DNA of 64,000 nt, taken from contig NZ_KB895548.1 in assembly GCF_000374925.1 (NCBI RefSeq), positions 1 through 64,000 on the forward strand, read 5' to 3'. The DNA comes from Arthrobacter sp. 131MFCol6.1. GTDB lineage: Bacteria; Actinomycetota; Actinomycetes; Actinomycetales; Micrococcaceae. Position 1 is the stretch's first letter. Every line of letters begins with the position of its first letter. Made by a program: the position numbers and the translations under genes. This document shows, in pieces, positions 36,036 through 44,620 of the stretch. A model generated the notes under the pieces. It saw only the letters and a program-made list of their open reading frames with translations, did no database searches and was not told the DNA's origin.

Positions 36036-36129
36036 CCTTTCCCGCCGCTGCGTATGCCGCCGCGGGTATGCGCCGCGGCCGGCAGCTCTGCCCACTGCGG
36101 ACCAGGCGGACCTTGCGGGCGCCTGTGCG

Positions 36130-37476
36130 CTAGGTGCGGAGGATCCGCACGTGCTCGGGGGTGAGGTCCGCGACCCGGCTGACGCCGAGCAGGGCCATGG
36201 TGCGTTCCATGTCCTTTTCGAGGATTTGGAGGGCGCGGTCCACGCCGGCCCGTCCGCCGGCCATAAGCCCGTAGAGGTAGGCGCGGCCGATCAGCGTGAA
36301 GTCGGCGCCGAGGGCGAGGGCGGCGATGATGTCCGCGCCGCTCATGATGCCGGTGTCCAGGAGGATCGCGGCGTCGCTGTGGTCGGCCTTGAGGGCGGCG
36401 GAGACTTCGGGGAGCAGGTGGAAGGGGATCGGTGCGCGGTCCAGCTGGCGGCCGCCGTGGTTGGAGAGCACGATTCCGTCGGCGCCGTGGTCCACGACTT
36501 TGCGGGCATCGTCGACTGTCTGGATGCCCTTGACCACGAGCTTGCCCTTCCACGTCTCGCGCAGCCAGTCGAGGTCGGCGTAGGTCAGGGTGGGGTCGAA
36601 CATGGAGTTGATGAGGTCCGCGACCGTGCCGGTGTACCGGGAGAGGGATGCGAAGGTCAGTGGTTCGTGGGTGAGGAAGTTGAACCACCACGCGGGCCGG
36701 TGGGACGCATCGAGGACGGTCTTGAGGGTCAGGGCGGGCGGGATGGTCATGCCGTTGCGGACGTCGCGGAGCCTGGCGCCGGCGACGGCGGTGTCCACCG
36801 TGACCATGAGGGTGTCATTGCCCGCCGCGGCGGCACGCTGGATCAGTTCCAGGGAACGGTCCCGGTCAGTCCACAGGTACAGCTGGAACCAGTTGCGGCC
36901 GGTGGGTGCGGCGGCGGCCACGTCCTCGAGCGAGGCCGTGCCCATGGTGGAGAGGGTGTATGGAATGCCGGCGGCTTCGGCGGCCTGGGAGCCGGCGTAT
37001 TCGCCTTCGGACTGCATCATCCGGGTGAAACCGGTAGGCGCGATCCCCACCGGGAGGCGGGACGGCCCGCCCAGGATGTCGGTGCTGAGGTCGATGCTGG
37101 AGACGTCACGCAGGACCCCGGGCCGGAACTCGATGTCCAGGAACGCCTGGCGGGCGCGGCGGAGGGAGATTTCGGCCTCGGCGGCGCCGTCGGTGTAGTC
37201 GAAGGGCGCCTGGGGTGTGCGGCGTTTGGCCATGTCCCGCAGGTCCCAGATGGTGCTGGCCCGGCGGAGCCTGGCAGCCCGGCTGAACTCCGGCTTCTTG
37301 AACTGCATCAGGGGCGCAAGGTCGGCGTATTTGGGCACCCGGCGCTTCAGCGCGGCAGGGAGCCCGCGGGCGGCCGCGGCTGTGTCGTGGCCGGATGCGG
37401 GGGCCGCGTGGCCGGGCGCAGTGGCCGCGGGTGTGGTCGGAGCCTCGGGGTTGCGGGACGGGACGGTCTGCGTCAT
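36130..37476 (-). CDS. lldD: FMN-dependent alpha-hydroxy-acid (L-lactate) dehydrogenase
   Basis: A 448-residue flavoenzyme oxidising L-lactate to pyruvate and passing electrons to the quinone pool. After a ~45-residue low-complexity leader come [49 protein letters not shown], and the active-site signature [16 protein letters not shown] with catalytic His. It ends [21 protein letters not shown]. Close relatives use other 2-hydroxy acids, so the substrate is probable, not proven. It fits the respiratory genes nearby (Rex, menaquinone, cytochrome c). Confidence 0.88.
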   Translation of the reverse strand: MTQTVPSRNPEAPTTPAATAPGHAAPASGHDTAAAARGLPAALKRRVPKYADLAPLMQFKKPEFSRAARLRRASTIWDLRDMAKRRTPQAPFDYTDGAAEAEISLRRARQAFLDIEFRPGVLRDVSSIDLSTDILGGPSRLPVGIAPTGFTRMMQSEGEYAGSQAAEAAGIPYTLSTMGTASLEDVAAAAPTGRNWFQLYLWTDRDRSLELIQRAAAAGNDTLMVTVDTAVAGARLRDVRNGMTIPPALTLKTVLDASHRPAWWFNFLTHEPLTFASLSRYTGTVADLINSMFDPTLTYADLDWLRETWKGKLVVKGIQTVDDARKVVDHGADGIVLSNHGGRQLDRAPIPFHLLPEVSAALKADHSDAAILLDTGIMSGADIIAALALGADFTLIGRAYLYGLMAGGRAGVDRALQILEKDMERTMALLGVSRVADLTPEHVRILRT

Positions 37477-37735
37477 GGCTGCCTCCGGTTCTGCAGGATC
37501 TTAAGCGTGTGCTCCAGAACACTCTAATGGCCATGCTTCTGGGGCCCGGCAGGTGTGGCCCAGTGGCCGCCAGGGCGTTCGGGCCAGACCCGTGGGCGTC
37601 CCCGACCAGCCTGGTGCCCGCAGGAACCGTTGACCTGTTGCCCGATGACGGGAGGTACGTCCCGGCCCGGTGCGACGGCGGATTGTTACGCCCGGCGTTT
37701 GCCCCCGCCGCGGCTCCGGGGCTATGGTCGAGGCT
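37477..37735. other. Intergenic region upstream of the aromatic leader
   Basis: The region lies between the divergent lldD and the leader peptide of the DAHP synthase gene. It must hold both promoters, but I see no well-matched -35/-10 pair and no further gene. Confidence 0.4.
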
Positions 37736-37795
37736 ATGACTAACCGTTGGTATGCGTATTTTTCGTTGGCTCTGGAGGGGCCCGCGTCTAACTGA
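37736..37795 (+). CDS. Aromatic-rich leader peptide of the DAHP synthase gene
   Basis: A 19-residue reading frame, MTNRWYAYFSLALEGPASN, with Trp-Tyr-Ala-Tyr-Phe in five consecutive codons. It lies ~115 bp before the gene for the first enzyme of aromatic amino acid synthesis. Its second half overlaps the first arm of an RNA hairpin. All three end products (Trp, Tyr, Phe) are represented, so ribosome stalling could report shortage of any of them. The inference rests on codon content, position and the following hairpins. Confidence 0.8.
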   Translation: MTNRWYAYFSLALEGPASN

Positions 37796-37848
37796 CACGC
37801 ATCCAACTTTCCTTCAGAGCCAACAGGGCAGAGATCATTCTCTGCCCT
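37765..37848 (+). promoter_or_regulatory. Attenuator-like hairpins before the DAHP synthase gene
   Basis: GTTGGCTCTG (37765-37774, inside the leader frame) pairs with CAGAGCCAAC (37815-37824). Immediately adjacent is a second perfect stem, AGGGCAGAGA-TCAT-TCTCTGCCCT (37825-37848), terminator-like but with only a short TTC after it. A ribosome stalled on the aromatic codons would cover or approach the first arm, changing which stem forms. Alternative pairings were judged by eye. Confidence 0.7.
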
Positions 37849-37909
37849 TCGCCATTTCTCCGGCGGGTTCTGATCAGGGCCCGCTCCGCATCCGGAACAG
37901 GACCCGAAC

Positions 37910-39037
37910 ATGAGCATCGAAGCAGCCACCGGCACCCAGCACCCCACCTCGAACCTGCGCGTCAGCGAGTTCACCCCGCTGCCCACCCCGCAGGACCTCA
38001 TGGCGGAACTGCCCTTGGAGGCCCGCCTGGCCGAGGTGGTCGGGCGGGGCCGGGACGAGGTCCGGGCCATCATGGACGGTGTGGACGACAGGCTGCTCGT
38101 CATCGTGGGCCCCTGCTCCATCCACGACCCCAAGGCGGGGCTGGAATACGCCCGTAGGCTGGTCAGCCAGGCGGAGAAGCACCGCGAGGATCTGCTGATC
38201 GTCATGCGCACCTACTTCGAAAAGCCGCGCACTACGGTCGGGTGGAAGGGCCTGATCAACGATCCCCGGCTGGACGGCAGCCACGACATCGCCGCGGGCC
38301 TCCGCGCAGCCCGGGCGTTCCTGCGGCAGGTCACCGCCCTCGGCCTGCCCACCGCCACTGAGTTCCTTGAGCCCATCAGCCCCCAGTACGTCGCGGACCT
38401 GGTCGCCTGGGGCGCGATCGGCGCCCGGACCACGGAGAGCCAGATCCACCGCCAGCTGGCCTCCGGGCTGTCGATGCCGATCGGCTTCAAGAACGGGACC
38501 GACGGAGATCTCCAGGTGGCACTGGACGCGTGCAGCGCCGCCGCCGCCGCCCAGGCATTCCTCGGGATCGACGACGACGGCAGGGCGGCGCTTGTGGCTA
38601 CCGCCGGCAACCCGGACACCCACGTCATCCTCCGCGGCGGACGCAAGGGTCCCAACTACTCAGCCGCCGACGTTGAAGCAGCCTCGGCGAAACTCGCCGC
38701 GAAGCAGTTGAACCCCCGCCTGATCGTCGATGCCAGCCACGCCAACAGCGGCAAAAACCACCACCGCCAGGCCGAGGTCGCCCTCGAAATCGGTGCGCAG
38801 CTGGAAAGTGCCGGAGCCGCCGCCGGGGCCATCGCCGGCGTCATGCTGGAGAGCTTCCTGGTGGGCGGGGCGCAGACCCTTGAGGTCAACGCCGCCGTCA
38901 ACACAGTCACAGGCGCCGGACGCGACGGGCTGGTCTACGGCCAGAGCGTCACTGATGCCTGCATGGACTGGGACGTGACGGCATCGGTACTTGGCCAGCT
39001 GGCCGCCTCGGCCCGCACGCGGCGGACGCTTGCCTGA
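37910..39037 (+). CDS. aroG: 3-deoxy-7-phosphoheptulonate (DAHP) synthase, class I
   Basis: A 375-residue enzyme condensing phosphoenolpyruvate and erythrose-4-phosphate, the first step of the shikimate pathway. Class I motifs are present: LLVIVGPCSIHDPKAGLEYARRL, MRTYFEKPRTTVGWKGLINDP, GARTTESQIHRQLASGLSMPIGFKNGT, and IVDASHANSGKNHHRQ with metal ligands. A plant-type (class II) enzyme is common in Actinobacteria, so the class I type here is notable. It lies downstream of the leader peptide and attenuator, implying end-product control of expression. Confidence 0.95.
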   Translation: MSIEAATGTQHPTSNLRVSEFTPLPTPQDLMAELPLEARLAEVVGRGRDEVRAIMDGVDDRLLVIVGPCSIHDPKAGLEYARRLVSQAEKHREDLLIVMRTYFEKPRTTVGWKGLINDPRLDGSHDIAAGLRAARAFLRQVTALGLPTATEFLEPISPQYVADLVAWGAIGARTTESQIHRQLASGLSMPIGFKNGTDGDLQVALDACSAAAAAQAFLGIDDDGRAALVATAGNPDTHVILRGGRKGPNYSAADVEAASAKLAAKQLNPRLIVDASHANSGKNHHRQAEVALEIGAQLESAGAAAGAIAGVMLESFLVGGAQTLEVNAAVNTVTGAGRDGLVYGQSVTDACMDWDVTASVLGQLAASARTRRTLA

Positions 39038-39133
39038 GTCGGTAACCGGAGGAGCCCGGTGCTGCGAGTTTTTCGAGATTCCTGCGGAAATCGTGGGGGG
39101 ATTCCTGAGGAAGTCTTTCACTTTGGCACCATG

Positions 39134-39149
39134 AGCAACTAGTGTTGCT
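39134..39149. promoter_or_regulatory. Palindrome upstream of the BldC-like gene
   Basis: AGCAAC-TAGT-GTTGCT: 6-bp perfect arms with a 4-nt centre, ~90 bp before the start codon. Candidate operator only. Confidence 0.35.
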
Positions 39150-39236
39150 AACACATGGTTGTTTGATGGCTCAGCATCGGCACACCGCCATGTCAACAGG
39201 TGGGGCTGCCGTTCGCTTGAGCAAAGGAATAGGGAA

Positions 39237-39458
39237 ATGTCTACGGAGGCCAACTTCTCCAAGGCCCGTTTTTTGACCGTGGCCGAAGTCGCGGAACTTA
39301 TGCGGGTATCAAAAATGACTGTGTACCGTCTTGTGCATTCGGGGGAGATGCCGGCCGTGCGGTTCGGCCGCTCCTACCGCGTGCCGGAAAACGCCGTCGA
39401 ACAGTACCTCAAGGGTGCCGTCGTCGACCGGAACGACGGCCACGCCGGAACTGGCTGA
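39237..39458 (+). CDS. bldC: BldC-like small MerR-type DNA-binding protein
   Basis: A 73-residue protein made only of a MerR-like helix-turn-helix: RFLTVAEVAELMRVSKMTVYRLVHSGEMPAVRFGRSYRVPENAVEQYL. It closely resembles BldC/AfsR-linked excisionase-type regulators conserved across Actinobacteria. BldC proteins bind head-to-tail on direct repeats. AAAGGAATAGGGAA precedes the ATG. The next genes (bS22, HAD phosphatase) are the same neighbours as in many relatives. Its role in a non-sporulating genus is not clear. Confidence 0.9.
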   Translation: MSTEANFSKARFLTVAEVAELMRVSKMTVYRLVHSGEMPAVRFGRSYRVPENAVEQYLKGAVVDRNDGHAGTG

Positions 39459-39663
39459 ACAGTCAGCGGCAACATTCACAGCGTGAATCGACTGCTTTGG
39501 GTCCCGCACGGGGCCCGCGGTCGTGGGGTGCCTCGCAGAGGCGGTACCCTGTTAAGGAACGTTTTACGTCATTGTAAGAACCTGTCAGTTGTTTTAGTCT
39601 GCTGCTTAGCCCGCGGACACTTCCCAACAGGCAGGTACTGCATCTAGCCGGTAAGGAACTTTC

Positions 39664-39762
39664 GTGGGTTCAGTTATTAAGAAGCGTCGCAAGCGTATGG
39701 CCAAGAAGAAGCACCGCAAGCTGCTTCGCAAGACGCGCCACCAGCGTCGCAATAAGAAGTAG
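39664..39762 (+). CDS. Small ribosomal subunit protein bS22 (AURKAIP1/COX24 domain)
   Basis: A 32-residue, extremely basic protein beginning MGSVIKKRRKRMAKKKHRK, with about two thirds of its residues Lys, Arg or His. It matches the AURKAIP1/COX24 family, seen as bS22 in mycobacterial ribosomes near the decoding site. The GTG start follows GTAAGGAAC. It sits between bldC and a HAD gene, its usual place. The gene is short enough to be missed by gene finders. A hairpin terminator with T-run follows. Confidence 0.92.
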   Translation: MGSVIKKRRKRMAKKKHRKLLRKTRHQRRNKK

Positions 39763-39781
39763 CAATACTTCGAAATGCATG

Positions 39782-39816
39782 AAATGCCCGTTGCCTTCCA
39801 GGCGGCGGGCATTTTT
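39782..39816 (+). terminator. Rho-independent terminator after bS22
   Basis: AAATGCCCG (39782-39790) pairs with CGGGCATTT (39806-39814), and the interior TTGCC/GGCGG extends the stem. The 3' side ends in a run of T (ATTTTTCTT), the best U-tract in the window. Confidence 0.85.
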
Positions 39817-39957
39817 CTTGCCCCGTCCCGGTGGGAAGATTTCGCACCGGATCAAGGACACGGGCTACGGAATCGGACACAGGCGGCCCGGATCCGCGGC
39901 GCACGGGTCTGAAACCGCAACCCGGGTCCGAAACTGCAGCGGAAAACCGCGGGCGGC

Positions 39958-40776
39958 CTAGCGGCTGGGGCCGCGGAAGCGGGAGAACCCCCGCCACAGG
40001 CCGTAGATGGCCCCTCCGACCGTCGCGGCCTTGAAGCCCAACGTGGCGGCGCGCCGGCCGGCACGGAAGTCGTAGACCGGCCAGTTGTGCTCGCGGGCGT
40101 AACGGCGCAACTTGGAGTCGGGATTGATGGCAACGGGGTGCCCCACCATGCTCAGCAACGGGATGTCGTTGTGGGAATCGCTGTACGCCCAGCAGCGGCT
40201 CAGGTCCAGGCCCTGCTCCTCGGCAATTTGCTGGACTGCAACCGCTTTGGCCGGTCCATGGAGGATCTCGCCCACCAGCCGCCCCGTGTACGAGCCGTCC
40301 ATGATCTCGCCCACCGTGCCCAGCGCCCCGGTCAAGCCCAGCCGGGCGGCAATGACCGTGGCCACCTCGATCGGCGTCGCCGTGACGAGCCATACCTTGC
40401 GCCCGACCCGGAGATGCTGTTCGGCCAGGGCCTTTGCCCCCGGCCAGATCCGCGACTCAATCATCTCGTCGTAGACCTCTTCGCCCAACGCCTCGATATC
40501 CTTCGCCGTGATGCCGGCGGCCAGCGTCAGGGCCGAATCGCGGACGGCATGGACGTCATCCATGTTTTCGCCGCGCAGTACGAACATGAACTGCTTCCAG
40601 GCGAACCCGGCAGCCTGCGGCAGCGTGAAGGCGCCACGCTGGTGAAGCTTCCGGGCGACATGGAAAAGGCTTGCGCCCTTCATGAGGGTGTTGTCGACGT
40701 CGAAAAATGCGGCCTCGCCGTGCTGCGTCGATGCAGCAGGCTCATTGGCCACAATGACGTATTTCTCCTCGGGCAT
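39958..40776 (-). CDS. HAD-IB family phosphatase (SerB-like)
   Basis: A 272-residue HAD hydrolase. Motif I is AAFFDVDNTLMKGASLFHVARKL, motif II is VWLVTATPIEVATVIA, and motif III/IV is RCWAYSDSHNDIPLLSMVGHPVAINPD. It has a helical cap (subfamily IB) and ends in a hydrophobic/amphipathic segment (TVGGAIYGLWRGFSRFRG). It is the homologue of Rv3661-type proteins annotated as SerB-like, but the substrate is untested; phosphoserine is possible. Convergent with bS22. Confidence 0.87.
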   Translation of the reverse strand: MPEEKYVIVANEPAASTQHGEAAFFDVDNTLMKGASLFHVARKLHQRGAFTLPQAAGFAWKQFMFVLRGENMDDVHAVRDSALTLAAGITAKDIEALGEEVYDEMIESRIWPGAKALAEQHLRVGRKVWLVTATPIEVATVIAARLGLTGALGTVGEIMDGSYTGRLVGEILHGPAKAVAVQQIAEEQGLDLSRCWAYSDSHNDIPLLSMVGHPVAINPDSKLRRYAREHNWPVYDFRAGRRAATLGFKAATVGGAIYGLWRGFSRFRGPSR

Positions 40777-40906
40777 GCCACGAGTCTAGTCAATGACCGG
40801 CCCCCGGCCGCCCCCGTGGCGCGCGGCGCGACGGCAGGACGGCCCCGGCCCCGGGCGGACTGCGCCGCGCGTCGACGCCGAGTGGCCGCCGGGCTACGGT
40901 GGATGC

Positions 40907-41179
40907 ATGGCCAAACCCGCGTCCTTCCCCGATGTAGTTCTGATCACCAAAACTGACTGCCACCTGTGCACAGAGGCGCGCGCCGCCGTCGGCCGCGTCA
41001 CCGCTGCGCTCGGAATAGAGTGGTCGGAGAAATCGGTGGACGACGACGCCGGGCTGCGGGAACGCTTTGCCGAGGAGATCCCGGTGGTGCTGGTCAATGG
41101 TGTCCAGCGGGATTTCTGGAAGATCGACGAGGCCCGCCTGACCCGGACCCTGCAACGGGTCCTAGACCAGTCCTCCTGA
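40907..41179 (+). CDS. Glutaredoxin-like protein (DUF836 type)
   Basis: A 90-residue thioredoxin-fold protein: DVVLITKTDCHLCTEARAAVGRV carries the C-X2-C active site (CHLC), followed by the cis-proline region EEIPVVLVNGVQRDFWKIDEARL. This family is usually encoded directly before rex, as here, with 73 bp between. It is likely a thiol redox protein using mycothiol or another thiol. ATG start; upstream frame is unconserved. RBS is not obvious (GGCTACGGTGGATGC). Confidence 0.85.
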   Translation: MAKPASFPDVVLITKTDCHLCTEARAAVGRVTAALGIEWSEKSVDDDAGLRERFAEEIPVVLVNGVQRDFWKIDEARLTRTLQRVLDQSS

Positions 41180-41252
41180 CGGCGGGTGCTTTGTTGCGTG
41201 ATGCGCGGGGGCTCTAGAGTGGGAAGCACAACGCGACGCAATGGAGCAGATA

Positions 41253-41948
41253 GTGACTTCGCTGGATTCATCTCCCGGGGCTGTCCCCGGGGGAGCCGGG
41301 ACTGCGGCCAAACAGATTCCACCCGCGGCCGTGGCCCGGCTGACCATCTATCTGCGCGCCCTGACCACACTGCTGGCTGAGGGGGTGGACCGGGTCTCGT
41401 CCGAATCGCTGGCCGAGGCCTCCGGCGTCAGCTCCTCGACGCTGCGCAAGGACCTCTCCTATGTCGGCTCCTACGGAACCCGGGGTGTCGGTTATGAGGT
41501 CCAGTACCTCAACCGCAACATCGCGGCCGCGCTCGGGCTGACGCATGACTGGAAAGTCGCGATCGTCGGTGCGGGCAACCTGGGCAAGGCCCTGGCCCGG
41601 TACGGCGGATTCGAGTCGCGGGGCTTTGACATCGTGGCAATTTTCGACGCCGACCAGATGGTGGTGGGCAGCGAGGTCGGCTGGCTGCGGGTCAGCGACG
41701 CCGCCGACCTTGAGCCGGTATTGCAGCGGACGGGCGCCAACATGGTGGTCCTCGCCTTGCCTGCCGCTGTGGCCCAGGACGTCTGCGACCGGGTGATTGC
41801 CGCCGGCGTGCGGAGCATCCTCAGCTTCGCGCCGGTGATGCTACAGGTCCCCCCTGGGGTCAACCTCCGCAAGGTGGACATGGCAACGGAACTGCAGATT
41901 CTGGCCTACCACGCACAAAGGGCGCAGGACCCGGAAGACGCCGACTAA
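41253..41948 (+). CDS. rex: Redox-sensing transcriptional repressor Rex
   Basis: A 231-residue repressor that senses the NADH/NAD+ ratio. The winged-helix part is RVSSESLAEASGVSSSTLRKDLSYVGSYGTRGVGYEV. The Rossmann NAD-binding motif is VAIVGAGNLGKALARYGGF, and it ends VDMATELQILAYHAQR. It normally represses respiratory and fermentative genes, which fits nearby lldD, cytochrome c and menaquinone genes. I prefer the GTG with GGAG about 6 nt upstream; an in-frame ATG at 41241 is possible. No clear TTGTGAA-type Rex site was seen close by. Confidence 0.94.
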   Translation: MTSLDSSPGAVPGGAGTAAKQIPPAAVARLTIYLRALTTLLAEGVDRVSSESLAEASGVSSSTLRKDLSYVGSYGTRGVGYEVQYLNRNIAAALGLTHDWKVAIVGAGNLGKALARYGGFESRGFDIVAIFDADQMVVGSEVGWLRVSDAADLEPVLQRTGANMVVLALPAAVAQDVCDRVIAAGVRSILSFAPVMLQVPPGVNLRKVDMATELQILAYHAQRAQDPEDAD

Positions 41949-42013
41949 GGTCGGCGAAGCCTTCCGGCTCCCGCGCCGCTGGGTGGTTCCCTACTGGGCA
42001 GAGACTGGCGAAG

Positions 42014-42874
42014 CTACTTCCCGAACGGGGCTCCGGGCTGTCCGTAGGGGTTGGCAAAGGGCTGCCGCTTCTGGAAGTACGGCGCTGCCGCGGGCAGGTA
42101 AAGCAGCACGATGGCCGCGATACCGACCAGTGCCGCCAGGGTGGCCAGGCTGAGCGGGATGATGTTGAAGACCGACAAGGCGGCGAATACGGTGCCCAGG
42201 ATGCGGGCCCAGTTCTTGCCCTTGCGGACATTGAATGCCACGAGGGCGTACAGCCCGGCGCTGATGGCGGCGAACACCACGATGGTGCCGATCAGCACAC
42301 CCTTGATGGATTCGAAATCGATGCTCGTGCCGCTCGCTGCCATCTGCTGCTCGAACATGTCCCTGACGGCAGGGCTGTCCAGGGTTCCCAGGGACACCAG
42401 CATCGAGATGACCCAGAGGGCTCCGGCTGCGATGATCAGCCAGAACGAAGTATTGACCAGCTGGGGAACCGCGCCCTGAGCCTGCGGCTGTTCGGACGGG
42501 TACTGGGCGTAGGGGGACTGACCGTAGGGAGACTGGCCGTACTGCGGTGCCTGGGGGGCGTTCTGGCCGTAGGCCGGGGGTGTCTGCTGGCCGTATTGCG
42601 GTGCCTGGGGGGCGTTCTGGCCGTAGGCGGGGGGTGTCTGCTGGCCGTATTGCGGTGCCTGGGGGGCGTTCTGGCCGTAGGCGGGGGGTGTCTGCTGGCC
42701 GTATTGCGGTGCCTCGGGGGCGTTCTGGCCGTAGGCCGGGGGTGTCTGCTGGCCGTATTGCGGTGCCTGGGGGGCGTTCTGGCCGTAGGCCGGGGGCGTC
42801 TGCGGGGCCGGAGTGGATTCCTGGCCCGGCTCGGAGCCGTCGGAGGGTGGGGGCTGGACTGGCGGGTTGCTCAT
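42014..42874 (-). CDS. Membrane protein with five 18-residue Pro/Gln/Tyr repeats
   Basis: A 286-residue protein. The N-terminal ~140 residues are proline/glutamine/tyrosine-rich, with five 18-residue repeats (QYGQQTPPAYGQNAPQAP, one with E for Q), then QSPYGQSPYAQYP. Four membrane segments follow, such as SFWLIIAAGALWVISMLVS and LATLAALVGIAAIVLLYLPA. Such disordered N-terminal regions on small membrane proteins are common in actinobacteria; function unknown. The start is the ATG after AAAGGA. The next gene upstream encodes a protein of the same plan, also starting MSNP. Confidence 0.82.
   Translation of the reverse strand: MSNPPVQPPPSDGSEPGQESTPAPQTPPAYGQNAPQAPQYGQQTPPAYGQNAPEAPQYGQQTPPAYGQNAPQAPQYGQQTPPAYGQNAPQAPQYGQQTPPAYGQNAPQAPQYGQSPYGQSPYAQYPSEQPQAQGAVPQLVNTSFWLIIAAGALWVISMLVSLGTLDSPAVRDMFEQQMAASGTSIDFESIKGVLIGTIVVFAAISAGLYALVAFNVRKGKNWARILGTVFAALSVFNIIPLSLATLAALVGIAAIVLLYLPAAAPYFQKRQPFANPYGQPGAPFGK
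42537..42806 (-). repeat. 54-bp in-frame tandem repeat, 5 copies
   Basis: Five exact-length 54-bp units start at 42537, 42591, 42645, 42699 and 42753 and differ by only a few bases. They encode the 18-residue repeats of the membrane protein. Confidence 0.95.
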
Positions 42875-43090
42875 GAAGCGGTCCTTTGCGTGTCGATCGA
42901 TCGAATCGGCCACCGGGATCAGAGATCCTGCCCTGCCCCCAGCATGGTTTAGCTCAACCGTACCGCGGGCTGGCCCCCGTGCGGATCATTCCGGAGAGGT
43001 ATTCTCAACCCTCATTCGGTGGCCGGCGAGTGGCGGCGGTGGAGCCCTGGCGCTGCCACGATCCGGCCCGTGCCCTGTGCGGCGGCAGGC

Positions 43091-43765
43091 CTAGATTCGG
43101 CCCCGGTTGGCGACAAACCAGGCCTGTGCGTTCGGCAGCCACATGAGCACGGTCGCCACCAGGCTGATGAGGAAGCCCGGCAGGTTTCCGCCCGCCCGGC
43201 CGTCCGCGATGCCGGAACTGATGAGTGCCAGGACCAAGGAGATGCCAACAAGGATGGTGAGGGCGAAGCGGGCCCACTCCCGGCCTTCTTTCATCTTCAT
43301 CGCCAGGATGATCTGAGCAGTTGCCAGCATGAGCGCCACGATGACGAGCAACAGCACCAGGAGCCCGATTGCCGGCGCGAAGGCGATCAAAACGAAGGAC
43401 CCGAACAACCCGATGATTCCACCGAGGAGTCCCAGGAGCCCGCCGATAAGCCAGATCCAGTACGAGACCTTCAGCTCGGTGGGCATTACAGCGACCTTGA
43501 ACATGCCGGAGAGCCCGCCCGCAGGCAGTGCATCGCCGAAGTTCCGGGGGCGGTCGGTCGGCATCTCAAAGCGGAATCCGCTGGCAGGGGCCGGCTGGCC
43601 CTGGTACCCCGGTGGCGGTGCCTGGTACCCCGGCGGCGGTGCCTGATAACCGGGAGGGAACGGCGGGTTGGCCGGGGGCTGCTGCGGTCCCGCGGGCGGG
43701 ACGTTGCCCGACGCCGGTGGCTGGGCGCCCGGCTGCTGCGGAGGTACATCACTCGGGTTGCTCAT
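43091..43765 (-). CDS. Proline-rich small membrane protein, paralogous plan
   Basis: A 224-residue protein. Its Pro/Gly/Gln-rich N-terminus (~75 residues) has three GYQAPPP-type repeats. It is followed by ~4 hydrophobic segments (SYWIWLIGGLLGLLGGIIGLFG, LLVLLLVIVALMLATAQIIL, FALTILVGISLVLALIS, PGFLISLVATVLMWL) and ends NAQAWFVANRGRI. KEGREWARFALTI resembles KGKNWARILGTV of the neighbouring gene, so the two may be distant paralogues. Function unknown. Confidence 0.8.
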   Translation of the reverse strand: MSNPSDVPPQQPGAQPPASGNVPPAGPQQPPANPPFPPGYQAPPPGYQAPPPGYQGQPAPASGFRFEMPTDRPRNFGDALPAGGLSGMFKVAVMPTELKVSYWIWLIGGLLGLLGGIIGLFGSFVLIAFAPAIGLLVLLLVIVALMLATAQIILAMKMKEGREWARFALTILVGISLVLALISSGIADGRAGGNLPGFLISLVATVLMWLPNAQAWFVANRGRI

Positions 43766-43872
43766 GGCTCTCACTGTAGACCGCCGTTTCCCTGTTATCT
43801 AGGGAATCTGCAGCCGCGTCCCGGTGCCCGCCGGCGGCGCCCAACAGCGGCAAATAGCAGCGGCGCAAACAA

Positions 43873-43911
43873 CAGCGCCCTGCTTCATCGCGAAGATGAA
43901 GCAGGGCGCTG
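43873..43911. terminator. Perfect 17-bp hairpin terminator after yceI
   Basis: CAGCGCCCTGCTTCATC and its exact complement enclose loop GCGAA. It lies 71 bp downstream of the yceI stop (minus strand) and before the next same-strand gene. Confidence 0.8.
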
Positions 43912-43981
43912 GAGCCGGCTGACCGGCGTCGGCCATCAGGCCCGGACTGGAGTGACCGGGACCGGACCTGTTGAATACTGG

Positions 43982-44530
43982 TTACGCTGCGGGAGCGATG
44001 AAGGCCAGTTCCAGGTTGATGGCAACCTTGTCGCTGACCAGCACGCCGCCGGCTTCGAGGACGGCGTTCCAGGTCAGGCCGAAGTCCTTGCGGCTGATCG
44101 TGGTTTCGGCGCTGAGGCCGGCGCGGGTGTTGCCGAAGGGATCGACGGCCACGCCGTTGAATTCGGTCTCGAGGGCGACGGGGCGGGTGATGCCCTTGAT
44201 GGTGAGGTCGCCCTGCAGCTCGTAGGCGTCGCCCTTGGGGACGATGGTGTTGGAGACAAAGGAGATCTCCGGGAACGTCTCGACGTCGAAGAAGTCTTCG
44301 CCGCGGACGTGGCCGTCGCGGTTGGCGTCGCCGGAGTCGAAGCTTGCGGTCTTGATCGAGGCGTTGACCTTGGAGTCGGTGACGTTCTCGGCGAGGTCCA
44401 GGGTGGCTGAAGCGTCGGTGAACTGACCGCGGACCTTGCTGATGCCGGCGTGGCGGACGGTGAAGCCGATCTCGCTGTGCGACGGGTCGAGGGTCCAGGT
44501 GCCGGTAGTGACGTTTGCGGGAAGTGCCAT
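43982..44530 (-). CDS. YceI-family lipid-binding protein
   Basis: A 182-residue lipocalin-like protein binding polyisoprenoids. It has TGTWTLDPSHSEIGFTVRHAGISKVRGQF at the N-terminus, HVRGEDFFDVETFPEISFVS in the middle, and LTIKGITRPVALETEFNGVA after. There is no signal peptide, so it is cytoplasmic, unlike E. coli YceI. Divergent from the histidine phosphatase gene across an AT-rich gap with inverted repeats. In many actinobacteria it is controlled by a MarR regulator, but none is next to it here. Confidence 0.92.
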   Translation of the reverse strand: MALPANVTTGTWTLDPSHSEIGFTVRHAGISKVRGQFTDASATLDLAENVTDSKVNASIKTASFDSGDANRDGHVRGEDFFDVETFPEISFVSNTIVPKGDAYELQGDLTIKGITRPVALETEFNGVAVDPFGNTRAGLSAETTISRKDFGLTWNAVLEAGGVLVSDKVAINLELAFIAPAA

Positions 44531-44584
44531 GGTGGTTCTCCTTGAGTCGGGTTGGTACTGCGGTGGTTCGTCTGATCGCTAGTT

Positions 44585-44620
44585 GAAGCATCATTGGTTG
44601 AACTCTCAACTAACTGCTTC
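44585..44620. promoter_or_regulatory. Nested inverted repeats upstream of yceI
   Basis: GAAGCA (44585-44590) faces TGCTTC (44615-44620). Within lies GTTGA-ACTC-TCAAC (44597-44610), a MarR-like operator pattern. TATAAA at 44627-44632 could be a -10 for the phosphatase gene. Confidence 0.45.

Noticed and set aside
34050..36095. A ~680-residue N-terminal extension of ktrB
   Set aside because: It runs antisense through the deacetylase-family and ArsR-like genes; the KtrB homology starts at the ATG at 34049, which has a ribosome site.
42537..42806. Non-coding minisatellite or CRISPR-like array
   Set aside because: The 54-bp units keep the reading frame and encode clean 18-residue repeats in a gene with a ribosome site and membrane helices.
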